Of a DNA stretch of 64,000 bases, positions 1 to 11,561 are shown one piece after another (positions within the stretch are counted from its first letter, which is position 1; every line of letters begins with the position of its first letter). This DNA comes from Pyropia yezoensis (Eukaryota > Rhodophyta > Bangiophyceae > Bangiales > Bangiaceae). The notes under the pieces are model-generated. The model ran no database searches. It saw only the letters and a program-made list of their open reading frames with translations, and was not told the DNA's origin. The position numbers were made by a program, and so were the translations under genes. The stretch covers positions 26,574,894-26,638,893 of the forward strand of contig CM020618.1 of the NCBI GenBank assembly GCA_009829735.1, read 5' to 3'.

Positions 1-2653
1 CAGTACCTGCTCGTTTGCAACCAAGCTGGGGTTCTCGAAGATCTTCAAGGGCCCCATTGTACCTGTTCGTTCTGAGTCTCCTATTGTTTTGCCCACCCCT
101 TGTTCCTGTTTACCCTCTCTGGCACGGCGGTCCAAATCTGGGCTCCGACGTCGATTGGGAATGAAGAGGCCATATGGGTTCAAGGGCACCTTGCTTGTAC
201 TGCGTAAGAGGAACTTCGCCTTGAATGCTTTTGTACGTTTGGACCAAGAGGACCCCAAGGAAACGACGGCCATTTTGGACACAGGTGCGGGACCCAGTGT
301 GGTACGCGAGGACATCTTACCCTGTGGATGGCAACGATTGGCTTCTAGGGCTCCTAAGTCTACCCATGTTTGTGACGCTTCCGGGCAACTGCCCTAGGCC
401 CGGGAAGTCCTGGAACTATCGGTCATTGTCAACGGGAAGCCGATGGAGTTTGAGTTCCTTGTCGTCAGGGCCCTTTCTGTCCCATTGATCCTTGGGATGG
501 ACTTCCAAAAGGAACATGTCAAGGCTATCTACCCTGGGACCGAGTCGGTCCTTTGGAACCTTGGGTTCCTGTCCTACGCCAAGAGGACCTGGGAGGGCAA
601 GGCCCAGAGCGCTTTTCCTGTCAAGGGCAACCCTATCCGTCAAGATCCCTCGGCCCTGTACCTGTCCAAGGGCGTGACTTTGGCTCCCCGGTCCCTACAA
701 GCGGTTTATGTCAAGTGCGGTACCAATGGGAAGTGTTTATTGTACGAGAGGCCCCATAAGATGGCTAAGAAGGGGCTCCGTTTACAGAACGCACTGGCTA
801 CGATACGGACCCGACGGGACTTTCGGATCCATGTTATGAACATCTCGGACCGGGCTGTCAACCTGCCCAAGAACTTTGCCGTTGGCGTGGCCATACCGTA
901 CGATGGTCCCGTGCTCGAGGTCCCTGCGGATTACTTGTCGGCCCCTAGTGAGGGGGCCGCACCACTTGTCACCCTGGGGCCAGAGCAAGGGAACCTGTTG
1001 AGCCAAGCGTCGGCACCGGGGGACGTGACTCCCAAGGGACCCGCCGGAACCACGGTTCCTGAGCCGGACACGACGGACAAGAAGCCTGAAGGAACCCCGG
1101 TCCAGATGCCCAAGGTCGCGTATGAATTAATCCCGCCTGAGCTACACCAGGCTGTACGCGAACTTTTGGACCGTTACAAGGACCTATGGGACGGGCAACT
1201 GGGACGCATTGATGTGACCCCTCACAGGATTACCCTCAAGGAAGGGGCCAAACCCGCTCGGTCCCAACCGTACCGTACCGGGCTCCATCAACGGGACCGC
1301 ATCAAGGAACAAGTGGAAAAGCAGACCCGGCTCGGGGTTATTGAACCGTCCCAGGCTGAGTGGTCCTTCCCGGTTGTGTTGGTCCCGAAGGCCGATGGTA
1401 CCCCTAGGTTCTGTGTGGATTACCGGCGCTTGAACGAGGTCACGGTTAAGGATACCTACCCGTTACCGCGCATGGACGATTGTATCGATTTCCTGGGAGA
1501 GGCTACCGTGATTTCCATGCTGGACGCCAACTGTGGTTACTGGCAGATCCCTGTGGCTCCGGAGGACCAAGACAAGACTACGTTTACTTGTCACGAAGGA
1601 ACCTTCAGATACATCCGGCTCCCATTTGGTCTTACCAACGCCCCGGCTACGTTCCAGAGGGCCATTGATATGATCCTGTCCGGGGTTAAGTGGAAGACGT
1701 GCCTTGTGTACCTGGATGACATCATCGTGTTCTCCAAGGACCATAAGGAACACCTGACCCATCTAGAAGAGATCTTTGGGTTACTCGCTAGGGCCGGTGT
1801 TTCCCTCAAGGCTACCAAGTGCTTTTTGTTCCAGGACGAAGTTGAGTACCTCGGGCACATTGTTGGTAAGGGTCAACTCCGTGTGAACGAGAAGAACCTG
1901 GTTGGGCTCCGGGAAGCTAAGACCCCAAGGATCAAGAAGGACCTTCGCAGTTTCCTAGGGATGTGCAATGTGTACCGGCGCTTTGTCAAGGACTACGCCA
2001 AGGTAGCCCGACCCCTATTGGCCATGACCAGTACCAAGGTCCCAGACCCGTTACCACCGTTTACCCCGGCCCAGACGGACGCTTTTGAGGAGCTCAAGTA
2101 CCGTCTGATCCATACTCCCGTTCTGGCTCTTCCGAAACGCACGGGTCAGTACATCGTGGATACGGATGCTAGCGCTACCCAGATTGGGTGCGTTTTGCTA
2201 CAGGACCAAGGGGACGGGGCCTACAAGCCCGTGGGTTACTGGAGCCGTGTGCTGACTCCGGCTGAGTGTAACTACAGTACCACGGAACGTGAGTGTCTTG
2301 CTGTTGTTTGGGCTCTATTTCTGTTACGACCGTACCTTGAAGGGACACGCTTTGTGGTACGAACGGACCATACGGCCCTGAAGTGGATGTTACATATGGA
2401 CGGGGCCCATGGACGTTTGGCCCGCTGGGGCCTCCGGCTGGCAGAGTTCCAGGATACCGTTGAGTCCCGTCGCGGGCAACATCATCACGCAGCGGACTTT
2501 ATGTCACGCTTGGATACCACGGGACACGACAGGGGCCCTATACCTGACGAAATACCCTCTCTGTTGACGTTGGCTAACTTTGTCACTGGTTGGACCCGGC
2601 CGAACTTTAAGGCGGGCACCCCCCCCCGTGACCTTCGCGTGGGTCCACGCTGA
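1..2653 (+). mobile_element. Partial Ty3/gypsy LTR retrotransposon (element A): protease, reverse transcriptase and RNase H region
   Basis: This is the pol region of a Ty3/gypsy-type element, cut by the left window edge. The retropepsin motif DTGAG lies near 280-295, the reverse transcriptase with YLDDIIVFS near 1708-1735, and the RNase H DTDAS motif near 2159-2175. The protein is clearly related to pol of elements B and D further right but is more diverged from them than they are from each other. No integrase or chromodomain follows the RNase H, and no LTR was recognised on either side. It looks broken, with a few breaks and a missing 3' part, so it is an older insertion than the others here. 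The family call rests on seen motifs; the age is inference. Confidence 0.9.
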
Positions 2654-4536
2654 CCTCGACGGTGCCCTCTTGCCGGTCGGTGCCCATCCTACGTTGGGGC
2701 CCTGTGTGCCTTGCCTCGCGGCGGGTGCCTTGTGCGACGTGCCTGCCGAGGTCACCTTGGTTGCCCCTTGGTATCTTGTGCCCCTTGTACCTTGTCCAAC
2801 GTTGCCCTGACTTGGTCCTCGTGGTCCCGTTGTACTAGTTGACTCCTTGATCCCGTGGTCCATAGTGACCTTGTTTCCCGTTGTTCCCGCGATGGTCCTT
2901 GAGGCCCGGCGAGCCCGTTAGCGATTGACCCTCTCGCCGTACGGGATGGGATCTCTTGGCCGTTGCCCGTTGGTACTGTCACCTTGGTACTGGAGCCCAT
3001 GGGCACCCTGTCCGTCTTGCTCCCGTTGGTCCGCTCGTGGCCCATGCCCGTATCGGGGCCGACACGTCCGGGATCCACCTCGGCAGCTCGACCAACGCGT
3101 ACGACTGTCCCGGACCACGTTCCTCTTGTTCCATGTCGTTCCCACCTGGCCCCGCGACTGGTACGCCTTGACCTCCGGGAGCCCCTTGACCCGATGCACC
3201 TTGACCGAGGGGACCGCCTTGGGCCCCAGGTACCGCCGCACCCACAGGCACGCTGGGACCGCCAGGAACCGTCGAGCCCTTGCCAGCCGACGCGCTCGTC
3301 GCGGCGCGGCCGGGCTCCATGGGGACGGGGTAACGGGACACGGTGTGGGAAAGTGGGGTACCAGGGGGAACGGGTGCGTGGGAACGTTGGAAAGGGGAAC
3401 GGGTAGAGGGAATGATTGAGGAGCCCACGGGGAAGCGTAGCGGGGAAGATGGTGCGTTGGGGTCCCGGTCGCGGGGAACGAGGGAGCCCGTGAGGGCCCT
3501 ATTATCCCTGGGCCCCCACCCCGACGGAACCCGGGCTGCGCCCGTGTGCCGCGGGCCCCCGTCCGCATCCCTACTCCTCCTCACCCACCCCAGGGGCCGA
3601 GCGCCACATGGGGAGGGCGAGGGGAGGAGGAATGCAGGCGTGCGGCCGGCGCGGGCTGCGCCAGACCCCCTTTGTTACCCTGTGCGAGGCCCTCGCCCTC
3701 TACCGTACTGCCCTGGTCAGTTTGCCCGGGACCCTCTGCCTCGAGACACTTGTCGGGGGGGACCCTGTTTGCGGACACTGGCCCCACGTCCCGTTCGTTG
3801 TGACCCTGGTGTAACCCTGTCGGACCCTTTCCAGTCCCTCTCCCCGGTTTCCCTGTTGGCCGGCGGGACGCTCGGCCCTAGTGAGGGGGCCATGTGGCGT
3901 TGTGGCCCTCAGGTACCATTGGGACCCGGGGGGCTGACTTGGGACCCGGCTGGCAGCGTTACGTGGAACCACGCGCTGGCTTGGGATCCCTGCATCGGTG
4001 GCCCGGGGCAGTGGCGACACGCCCGGTGCCCTGATTGGTCCCCCCGGAGCGGAGGACTTGCCGGGTCGGGGCATACTGACCTTCGGGTTATTTGTTTGAT
4101 TTTTCGCATTTGTTTTCCTTGCGTGATTTCGTGTCTTTCCCCTTTTTCCCACTGGGTTTTTTTTGGGGATTGACATTTGTGTGTGGGGGGATTTCGCTTG
4201 CTTTTCGTGTGTTGGCCCGGTGAGCGGCCGGTGCCTTGCTGGCACTTGGCCCGCTGGGGGCGCCCTCTGGGGGCCTCGCTCTGGGCCCCTGGAGGGGCCA
4301 GGGGGGGGAGGTTCTTGAGGGGTGCTCCGGGGTTCTCCCCGGGGCCATCTTGTGAAATCAACAGTGCTTTGGGTTCCTTCTGCCTCGGGCTTCTGTCCTG
4401 TTTACCTTTGCCTCGTATCGTGGCGGGCGAGTGGATCAGCAAGGGCTCTTACCTGTTCCTTCCTGGGCTTCGGACTGTGGTCTCTGTGTGTGTGTGTTTG
4501 TGGTTTGTGGTTTCGGGAACCTGGGTTCCATTACGC
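2654..4536. other. No supported gene; GC-rich degenerate sequence ending in a T-rich stretch
   Basis: This stretch follows the RNase H end of element A. It holds many short imperfect repeats of CCTTG and CCCGTTG type up to about 3340, then G/C-rich sequence. Around 4085-4240 it becomes T-rich, and a short TG run lies near 4485-4500. No integrase, chromodomain or conserved protein pattern was seen in any frame. It could be the decayed tail and LTR of element A, but no second LTR copy is visible to prove it. Confidence 0.4.
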
Positions 4537-4538
4537 TA

Positions 4539-4570
4539 CAAGAACACGATAAACCCGCGATCTTTGATCC
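4539..4570 (+). repeat. Left terminal inverted repeat
   Basis: It starts CAAGAACACGATAAACCCGC and is preceded by TA at 4537-4538. It pairs with 6689-6720 in inverted orientation, 27 of 32 positions identical. Confidence 0.72.
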
Positions 4571-4783
4571 CCATATAGACACAGCCGATCAGAGCCAGAA
4601 CTGCGACCGAATCACGATCGGTGGCAGTGTGATTGGCTCACAATGGCCCTCAGAGGTGAGCAGCGAACACTGAGCTTGCGTTTTACACCACGGACGTTGG
4701 GGCTGCGCTGTTGGCAATTGCTGTTTTTATTTCTGTGCTGTGCCGCTTTCACTTGTTCTTATTGTACAGTGGCTGTTTACTTT

Positions 4784-5781
4784 CTAGTTCTCCAGCTGAC
4801 TAAAAAGGGCAAGCTGCTGCTCTAGCGTGCTCTCAACATCGTTGCCACCACTGCCCCCCACCGTCGCGGCAGCAGAGCCGCCCGTTCCGGCCGCGGCGGC
4901 GGCTGCACTGGGGGCAGCGCCGGTAGTGCCGGCTACCACCGCAGCACTGCCTGCCATCTTGCGCCGTTGCTGGATCCGCCGGTGACGCAAGCCGCGTGAT
5001 AGAACCGCACACGCCCCCGAGGCGGACTCGCACATGGCCAAACGTGGCGCACGACCCTCGAGGTAGACCACCGCCGTGCGCTGTCGGTCCTCCGGGTGAG
5101 TGCAGACAGATGCCGTCGATCGCAGTACCTGGTTGATGGCGAAGACCACCCCCGTCCGCAGCCGCCGACGGTCTCTGGCAGTCAGCTGCAGATCCTTGTC
5201 CTTGAATACGTTGATCTTTTGGATCGGAACCTGGGGGGGGGGGAGCGGGCGGTCGCCAGCGAAAAACAGCCCCCCCCGGCCGCTGGTGTGCCGGTGAGCA
5301 CTCGGCCCAGCATCCCCTCGACTGGCGGGCGATTGCCCATCCGGGGTGGCAGCTGCTGACAACCTGGAGGAGGACCGCATAGGCGGGGGGGCGGGAACCA
5401 CGGGGGTGAGGGGGTCCGGGGAAGGGGGGGGGTCGGGGGGAGCGGCAGGCACAAGCCGCGCTGGCGCGACGGGGTTCGACCCTGAGGGCGGGATCTGACC
5501 GCCCCCGTCCTCGGCGGCAAGTGCCGCCGCCACCTGCGAGGCTGCCACCAAGCCGTTCAGATCTAATAAAAGAAACAACGTGGAGAGCAAACACAACTGG
5601 GCGGTCGCGATGAAGTGTGAGTCACAACAGAACACAGATGCGATTGATAGCCACGACGGAAGAGTTGAAATGAAACAGACGTCCCGCTTCTCCCGGAGCA
5701 AAGAAAGATAGTGCGGTGCTTACCCGTACGAGCCTGGGGAGACCGGACGGCGCCAGACCGCGTGTGTCGACGGGGCGGCAT
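4784..5781 (-). CDS. Hypothetical protein in the TIR element, two exons
   Basis: Reading on the minus strand, exon 1 runs 5781 to 5724 from the first ATG (MPPRRHTRSG). A GTAAGC donor starts at 5723, the acceptor is a pyrimidine tract ending TTATTAG at 5563, and exon 2 runs 5562 to 4784. The 161-nt intron is phase 1 and joins the frames exactly, giving 278 residues. Residues about 45-85 are rich in proline. A non-repetitive, charged core at about 128-218 contains INVFKDKDLQLTARDRRRLR and looks like a folded domain. An alanine/glycine stretch follows, then a possible short helix at the C-terminus (LEQQLALFSQLEN). I do not recognise the family, and there is no DDE catalytic pattern or zinc finger. 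Its position inside the inverted repeats suggests it belongs to the mobile unit. An AATAAG-like signal lies just past the stop. Confidence 0.55.
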
Positions 5782-6688
5782 GGTTGAAATGAGCACGGGG
5801 AAAGGAGCAACAGGTTGTAGATCAGGTACCACAGACGTGCGCCAAAGGTAAAGGAGATCGGCTGCGTGCGGACGACGTGCACCACTGGGAGGGGTGATCA
5901 CGTACGCACGACGACATGCGCACAGGAGAAGAAAGGCGGCGCCTGCACCAGCAGCGGGCAGTGACACGACAGCGACGACGCCGTTTGACCGGGGCACGTG
6001 CTAACAGAGCGCGGAACCCGATGTCAGTTTCTCCGAAACTACTCCAAATATGCAACGCGATTGAACAGAAGTTCTTCGGGAATCAAGCACACAGTGGCTG
6101 CACGTCGCCCTCGCCCGCCACAACATCTGCGCCCGCACCGCCGCCCTCGTTCGCCGCGTCATGCGTTCCTGGGCGTGAGGCTCAAGCAACCAAGAAGAGC
6201 ACGCGGCTGGCTTGCAAGCAGAGAGGACCTATTTATTCAGAGCTGAAAACCTCCCGCGTGTACAAAACAACTTGGCTCTCCCTCACAAAAAGCGTCCCCA
6301 CAGCTGCATCAAAATGGGGCGTACGCGCCTCGTGCTGTTGGCGAGGGCGAAAATGCTGCGATGGCTGTGATGAGGAGCAGACAAGTACGGCCCGGGTGTC
6401 CCGCTGACTATATATGCTCTTGGGACCGGATCCTGCTGGGAACCAGGCCAGCTACAGATGCCAATATGGAGTCACACGCCGTCTGACTGGATGATTGGAT
6501 TATTCTTGAAGCTTCCGCACCGTCGTTCGGGATGAATCTGCATCTTTCCAGACTGTTCAGGACGCCTCTCGGGATGGTTCTGGAAGCGCTCCATGGAAGG
6601 CCAATCAGAGGTCGTATCGGGCTTGCGCAGCTATCAGGACCGCGTGATCCCCGGGAATGCTCCTCAGATCCCGATTCCGGGTGGCCAC

Positions 6689-6720
6689 GGATCAAGGATC
6701 GCGGTTTTATCGTGATTCTG
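6689..6720 (-). repeat. Right terminal inverted repeat
   Basis: Inverted partner of 4539-4570, followed directly by TA at 6721-6722. The five mismatches suggest an insertion that is not recent. Confidence 0.72.
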
Positions 6721-6722
6721 TA

Positions 6723-7339
6723 CCCATAGGGCTGTCTCAGTCCCCAAGGGAAAAAATGATGTGCATCCGCCACAGACGCTGCGGGAAAGATACAAACGGC
6801 ACTCATGCAATATGGGCACACCATCTGTGTCCTGATGAGGAAGTTGTATGCTCAGAACAGTACTGCTACAAGGCTGCAGGAGTGGCACTGTCCAGATTTT
6901 CCTGTGCTCGACTCTGTCCAACCTGAGACCAGCTCTACGCCGTGAGTGCGGAGGAGGTGGCAATGCGTTGACTCAGCAAGATTGAAGACGTCCTCAGGAG
7001 CACAGCGAGCCCAAGAAACCCCTGGGGCGTTGCTGTATATCCGAGTATGAGGCGCAAGAAGGGGGAAGGTCGAGACCAAATTTTGGGGGGGGGGAAATAT
7101 TATTGGCCACGTACTGTACATACCTATCAGCCAGCACAGAAAAAGGGGGCAACTCCTACACGAAACTTTCCAGCTCCCACACGAGACCGGCTTGCTCCTA
7201 CCCCCCTCAGAGAGCCCCAAGACGCGATCCTACCAGGATCTCAGCGGGTCAATCACGAAAATAGGCCAATGAGCTACGTCTATTCGTACGTCCTGCTTGG
7301 CGGTCACGCAGCCTGTTTCGCCTCGTGGGGAGCACTCGA
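6723..7339. other. No supported gene between the TIR element and the G-rich repeat
   Basis: Average-composition sequence with short frames only. A run of G lies near 7085-7094. I see no protein family, RNA gene or repeat partner. Confidence 0.4.
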
Positions 7340-7937
7340 TCGTTCGTCGTCAGGTGGGTGACCGCCTCGGCGGGGGGCGGGGTGGCGGGCCGGGGGTGGG
7401 GTCTGGCCAGGGGGGGCGGGGCGGCGCCTGGTGGGGGCGGCTAGCCGGAGGATGGGCGGCCTGGCTGCTGGCGGGGGCGGCTGCCCAGGGGGGGGGGCGG
7501 CTGGCCTTTGCGGGGGGGGCGACTGGCCTTTAGAGGGCGAGCAGGCTGCTGGCGGGGGGCTGCGGCTCGTCAGGAGGGGCGGGACAGCGGCTGGCGGGGA
7601 CGGCTGGCCTGGGGGGGCCGGCCCGTCTGCCGGATGTGGCGCATGCTCGAAAGGGGGGGAGGCTGGCCATGGCGGGGGGCGGCTGGAAGGGGGAGGTCGG
7701 GCATTGGCCAGCGGGGGGGGGCGCCTGGTCGCAGGCAGCGGGGCTGCGGCTGGCGGGGGCGGCTTTCCTCGAAGGGAGGACGGCTGGCCGTGGGGAGGGA
7801 GGCGGCTGGCTGCGGGGGCGGCGGCTGGCCGGGGGAGCGCGAGCAGCGGCTGGCAGATGACGGTGGAACGTCAGGGGGGGTGGGGCGGTGGTTGGCTAGG
7901 GCAGCTCGCCGGGCGGGGCTGGGGGGCTGCTGGCGGG
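7340..7937 (+). repeat. G-rich simple repeat (GGCGGCTGGC-type units)
   Basis: A degenerate array of GGGGGCGGCTGGC-like words on the plus strand. It resumes on the far side of element B at 28021 and onward, so element B inserted into it. The same words appear on the opposite strand in 33434-34360. Long frames crossing it are by-products of the composition. Confidence 0.75.
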
Positions 7938-8508
7938 TGTAGCATCCCTGGCCCCGACTTGGCGCCGACCCGGGACTGCAACCAGAGGGCACCAGGTGCC
8001 AGAACACGCCCGCCGTGTGGTGATGGTTGGCGGCCGTGCCCCGTGCCCGGCACTGGGATGCGGTGGACTACGCTATCCACACGTGAGACAGGGATTTCTG
8101 ATGGGTTTTTGCATACTTGTGAGGGATTTGATTTGAGAGAATTTGAGTGTGAGATTAGTGAGTGGGAATAGAATTAGTAGTCATAGTGGCCCCCGACCTG
8201 ACGAGGTTAGACTCGGGTCGGGGCCACTCAGGGGTATGGGGGGGCTACCTGGCCAACGTGCCGAGGCTCCCCCAGATGCACGTTAAGAGGGACAGCGAGG
8301 CGCCCTTGGCCCGCGCCCTCAGGAAAAAGACAACTGCGCGTTTGCTTTCCTCTTCCCCGTGTGCACTACCGTGCGTATCTGTTTGCTCTGCGAGCAGGCA
8401 CGTGAGGGAACAGGCATACCACTCTCTTAGTTCCCCTTTCTGTGTTACCTGTCCCTTTCCTCCGAGGGATAATGACACGTGTCTGAGAGGATCGAGTTTT
8501 ATACCACA
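7938..8508 (+). repeat. 5' LTR of element B
   Basis: It begins TGTAGCATCCCTGG and ends ACCACA. The same sequence recurs at 27450-28020 and, as the LTR of element D, at 57296-57868. It contains the promoter and polyadenylation region expected of an LTR, but I could not place a start site. Confidence 0.93.
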
Positions 8509-8512
8509 TATT

Positions 8513-8530
8513 TGGTGGAGCAGCAGGGGA
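8513..8530 (+). other. Primer-binding site of element B
   Basis: TGGTGGAGCAGCAGGGGA begins four bases after the 5' LTR, where the 3' CCA end of a primer tRNA should pair. The identical 18-mer follows the LTRs of E2 and D. It does not match the usual initiator-methionine type TGGTATCAGAGC. The tRNA is not identified. Confidence 0.65.
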
Positions 8531-8718
8531 TAGGAGTGTTTGAGAAGAGACATTTGGGAGCAGCGGTTGGGTTGTTCCTGTTCTGTCTTTTTCTGTTGTT
8601 TGGGCAATTATTTGCACCCGTTCACGGGAATCCCATTCCTGGCTCTCCAACTCCTCTCTTGTGGTCTTGCGATCTTTGGACACGCAGGCAATTGGACTGT
8701 GGCTGTCAAGAGACCAAC

Positions 8719-10476
8719 ATGGCTACCCTCCCTGGCACGACGGTGTCCGAAGGGGTAGACCCCGCGTCCCTTGACGCATCCCTGGTCACCGCGGGGGACG
8801 GTGCCCAACCCGGCGTTCTACCTACGGGTGAAGCAGACCTGGGTGTGACATCCGGTAGCGGACTGGAGTCTACAGGCGGCCAAGTGCCTCCTGCTCCCGT
8901 TCCTCCGGCTGTTCCTCCTGTGGGAGTCGCCCCAGGGTCGACGGCGTTTGAGTCCGCTCGCAGCAGACGTCTCCCTCCTGTCGGTTCTACTCCTCAACCT
9001 CCAGGGATAGCCCCTGGTGTGTTCACTCCTGGACCCACACATGGCAGCTGGGTGTATACACCTCTTCCTGTGGGCACTAGCAGTGCCAGAGGCATCGCTG
9101 TAGCTGGTTCTACTGGTCACCCTGAGACCTCGACTCCTAGGACCGGCCAAGCTTTCCCTCCCCTTGCATCCTCTGGGGCGGGGAGCTCCAAGACCGGTAA
9201 CCGGAGCAGCCGGAGGCGTCGGCGTCATCGTCGTCGCTCTAGCACCAGCCGGACCAGTTCCTCCAGCTCTGAGGAGGGATATGATTGGGATGCATCCCCT
9301 GGTCCCATCCGGCGCAGGCTAGTCGAGTTTGACTTCCCTGCCCACCAAGTGGGAGATGCCACCCTGAACAAGGTTACGTATTGGGGTAACTACCGGCTGG
9401 AGAACCAAGACCAAGGTTACACTTGGAAGATGGCCAAGAAGATGGCATCCCTGAACCGGCGAATGCAGCCGAGCTTCCGGAGACATCCTAAGTCTTCCGG
9501 GAAGAGACCGGCGCTTATCTTTGCCTTCCTGCGCCGGTTTGTCAAGGCATGCAGCGACAACGATGTGTCCGAGGGCAAGGCGCCCTACCTCCTGGTGAAC
9601 TTCATGACCGGAGAAGCGGAACAGCGGTTCGCACAGGTTCTACCAGATTCTGCCGGACACATTGTCGGGCGTACCGTTGGGAGCTATCCGGAAGCGGTCA
9701 ACTGGCTCCTGTCCAACTGCGCTGACGCGGACTCCCTGCGCAAGGCAGTAGGCAGGTTGAACCGGGCAACCACAGAACGACAAGAGACTCCAGAGGCCTT
9801 CGCCCGCCGTGTCCGGGAGATGAGCGAGGCTTTTGGCAACGTTTACCCTGAGGACAAGCTCAAGATGATCTTCTCGGAAGGGCTTCCTGAATATCTTCAA
9901 GTGGACGCGAAGAACTACAAGCAGGAACATCAAGAACATACCTTCCAGCAGTTGATGGCCTACACCCAGGGCAAGTACCGGCAAGCCAAGGCCCTCCAAG
10001 CTCCCATGGTATCAACTCCCAAGCCGTTGTCGCGAGTTCGTCCCGGACCCGACAATTATAAGGGAGGTGATAGCCCTGTACCGGTACTCGCAGTTGGCGA
10101 GGCCTCACCCGTGGGGTCAGGGGACAAGTGGGGCGGCTTCGTTTCTAAGGAGCAACCTTCCCTGGTCGCCCCCAAGCAGGTCAAGAACCAGCGGTTCCGG
10201 TCTTGTTGGCTGCGCCAAAAGGAGGACCACATGTCCTACCAGTGCCCGACCATTCCCAAGGACCTCCAGGAGAAGCTAAAGCGTCAAGGACTAGAGTTTG
10301 CAAAGGCAGTCAACTGGGCTGACCGGCGAGCACCCTCCAAGATGGACAAGGCACAGGTACACGCAATCCGGGTGGCAACCTTGCAGAGCATCACGGAGGC
10401 TCTGGCAAGGGAAGCTCCTACGGACTTTGACCTAAAGACCGAAACCTCTAAGGAATCCTCGGACCCGGGAAACTAG
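8719..10476 (+). CDS. gag region of element B
   Basis: It starts MATLPGTTVSEG just after the leader and is closely similar to gag of element D over its whole length of about 585 residues. A serine/proline-rich first third is followed by a basic stretch (SSRRRRRHRRRSS), the helical capsid-like part (WGNYRLENQDQG onward) and a nucleocapsid-type zinc-knuckle region near the end. An open frame extends upstream to 8479 through the leader, but the ATG at 8719 matches the first methionine of the D copy and is preferred. Treated as part of a fossil element. Confidence 0.85.
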   Translation: MATLPGTTVSEGVDPASLDASLVTAGDGAQPGVLPTGEADLGVTSGSGLESTGGQVPPAPVPPAVPPVGVAPGSTAFESARSRRLPPVGSTPQPPGIAPGVFTPGPTHGSWVYTPLPVGTSSARGIAVAGSTGHPETSTPRTGQAFPPLASSGAGSSKTGNRSSRRRRRHRRRSSTSRTSSSSSEEGYDWDASPGPIRRRLVEFDFPAHQVGDATLNKVTYWGNYRLENQDQGYTWKMAKKMASLNRRMQPSFRRHPKSSGKRPALIFAFLRRFVKACSDNDVSEGKAPYLLVNFMTGEAEQRFAQVLPDSAGHIVGRTVGSYPEAVNWLLSNCADADSLRKAVGRLNRATTERQETPEAFARRVREMSEAFGNVYPEDKLKMIFSEGLPEYLQVDAKNYKQEHQEHTFQQLMAYTQGKYRQAKALQAPMVSTPKPLSRVRPGPDNYKGGDSPVPVLAVGEASPVGSGDKWGGFVSKEQPSLVAPKQVKNQRFRSCWLRQKEDHMSYQCPTIPKDLQEKLKRQGLEFAKAVNWADRRAPSKMDKAQVHAIRVATLQSITEALAREAPTDFDLKTETSKESSDPGN

Positions 10477-10607
10477 TAGGGCAGGCGCTCTCCCCAAGTG
10501 TCCTCCCGAATCTCCGACGGCGGGGTACTTCTACCCGTTCTCCCCTTGCGTGTCAGAAGAAGGGACGGCAGTTACCTGCTCAACTGGTATCCGCCTGGAC
10601 ACCCTGT

Positions 10608-11000
10608 TTGTTCAAGGGGACCTTGGTTGTCCTACGTAAGGAAAACCCCAAGATTAATGCCCGTATGCGCGTGGGGGATAGCCTCCCCCAAGCTGTTACT
10701 CTGGTGGTTGACACGGGAGCCGGACCAAGCGTCATCACTGAGAACCTGTTACCTCCGGGCTGGCGTCGACATGCCTGGAGAGCGCCTACCAGGACCCATA
10801 TTGTCGACGCTTCGGGTCAAACCCTACGACCGCTTGGCCGCCTTCCTGTCGCCATCCATGTCAACAATGAACCAATGTTTTTTCCATTTCTAGTAGTCAA
10901 GACTATATCAGTCCCCCTCATCCTGGGCTGGGACTTCCAGAAGCAGCATGTCAAGAGTATCCTGCCCGGAGAAGGAAAGGTGCAGTTCAAGCATGGGTTT
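10608..11000 (+). CDS. Protease part of element B pol, up to the nested insertion
   Basis: The retropepsin motif VVDTGAGPSV lies near 10707-10736. The region continues to the short duplication GGTTT (10996-11000), where element N enters. The remaining pol of the same element resumes after 21428. It is closely similar to the first 130 residues of pol in element D. Confidence 0.88.
10996..11000 (+). repeat. Target-site duplication (left copy) of element N
   Basis: GGTTT here and at 21428-21432. The uninterrupted sister copy D has a single equivalent site near 60359, which confirms the duplication. Confidence 0.9.
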
Positions 11001-11541
11001 TGTGGGAGATTGGGCCGGAATTCGGTACCAATACTTTGGAGATTCGGGTCAAGTGGACCTGACCGGAAGTCGAAATTCACCCGACCCACGATGGTAAAAC
11101 TTCTGACTTCTGGACGGAAATTCGACTAGGACTTCCGACATACTAGAGCAGGGCAATGCTGCTGGTATTTGCTTCTTGGGATTTTTGCACGGGAGCCAGA
11201 CGGATTTCTACGCTTTGAGTGCTTTGCGTGTGGAGTGCTTTGATTGGTTTGTTTGAGGGTTCATTTTCTGAGTGTTTTGAGGGGTTGCGTGAGCGTGTGC
11301 GGAGGGTTGATAAGGAGGGACAGCAAGGCGGGGAGGGCCCACCTTGGCTGGCCAAGCAAGTAAACACCGTCTGGCTCCGACACATCTTGTTCGTGCCTTG
11401 GTGAGTGGACCCGCTCACCACACGCAAGAAGCGTTGTCCGGTTGTTTGGAGGTGCTTGCTTCCGGTGTCCCAAGTTGGGATATCGGCAGTTCTCCCTCTT
11501 CCTTCCCTAACTCGGGGTTGGTGGTTGGGAGTACTGCTACA
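11001..11541 (+). repeat. 5' LTR of element N
   Basis: It starts TGTGGGAGATTGGG and ends TACTGCTACA. It is near-identical to 20887-21427. Confidence 0.95.
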
Positions 11542-11543
11542 GT

Positions 11544-11561
11544 TGGTGGATCAGCGGGGGA
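11544..11561 (+). other. Primer-binding site of element N
   Basis: TGGTGGATCAGCGGGGGA lies two bases after the LTR. It resembles the 18-mer used by B, D and E2 but differs at positions that would lie in the tRNA acceptor stem, so it may use a related or different tRNA. Confidence 0.55.

Larger units (their letters stand above)
4539..6720. mobile_element. 2.18-kb terminal-inverted-repeat element with TA target duplication
   Basis: The ends 4539-4570 and 6689-6720 are inverted repeats matching at 27 of 32 positions when one is reverse-complemented. Each end is flanked directly by TA (4537-4538 and 6721-6722), the duplication known for Tc1/mariner/pogo-type DNA transposons. The inside is less GC-rich than the surroundings and holds one convincing gene, on the minus strand with one intron. 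I see no DDE/D transposase, so the unit may be non-autonomous, may carry a non-transposase gene, or may belong to a superfamily whose transposase I cannot recognise. The TIR match is seen directly; the superfamily is inferred from the TA alone. Confidence 0.68.

Noticed and set aside
2979-3584. Possible fourth antisense accessory frame behind element A
   Set aside because: Glycine/proline-rich without any of the central landmarks, and element A lacks the integrase end that defines the position.
5916-6407. 163-residue plus-strand frame in the right half of the TIR element
   Set aside because: No similarity to a transposase or other family, and no better support than random frames of this length in such DNA.
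7297-8171. Plus-strand glycine-rich frames entering the element B LTR
   Set aside because: Translations of the G-rich repeat that run by chance into LTR sequence.
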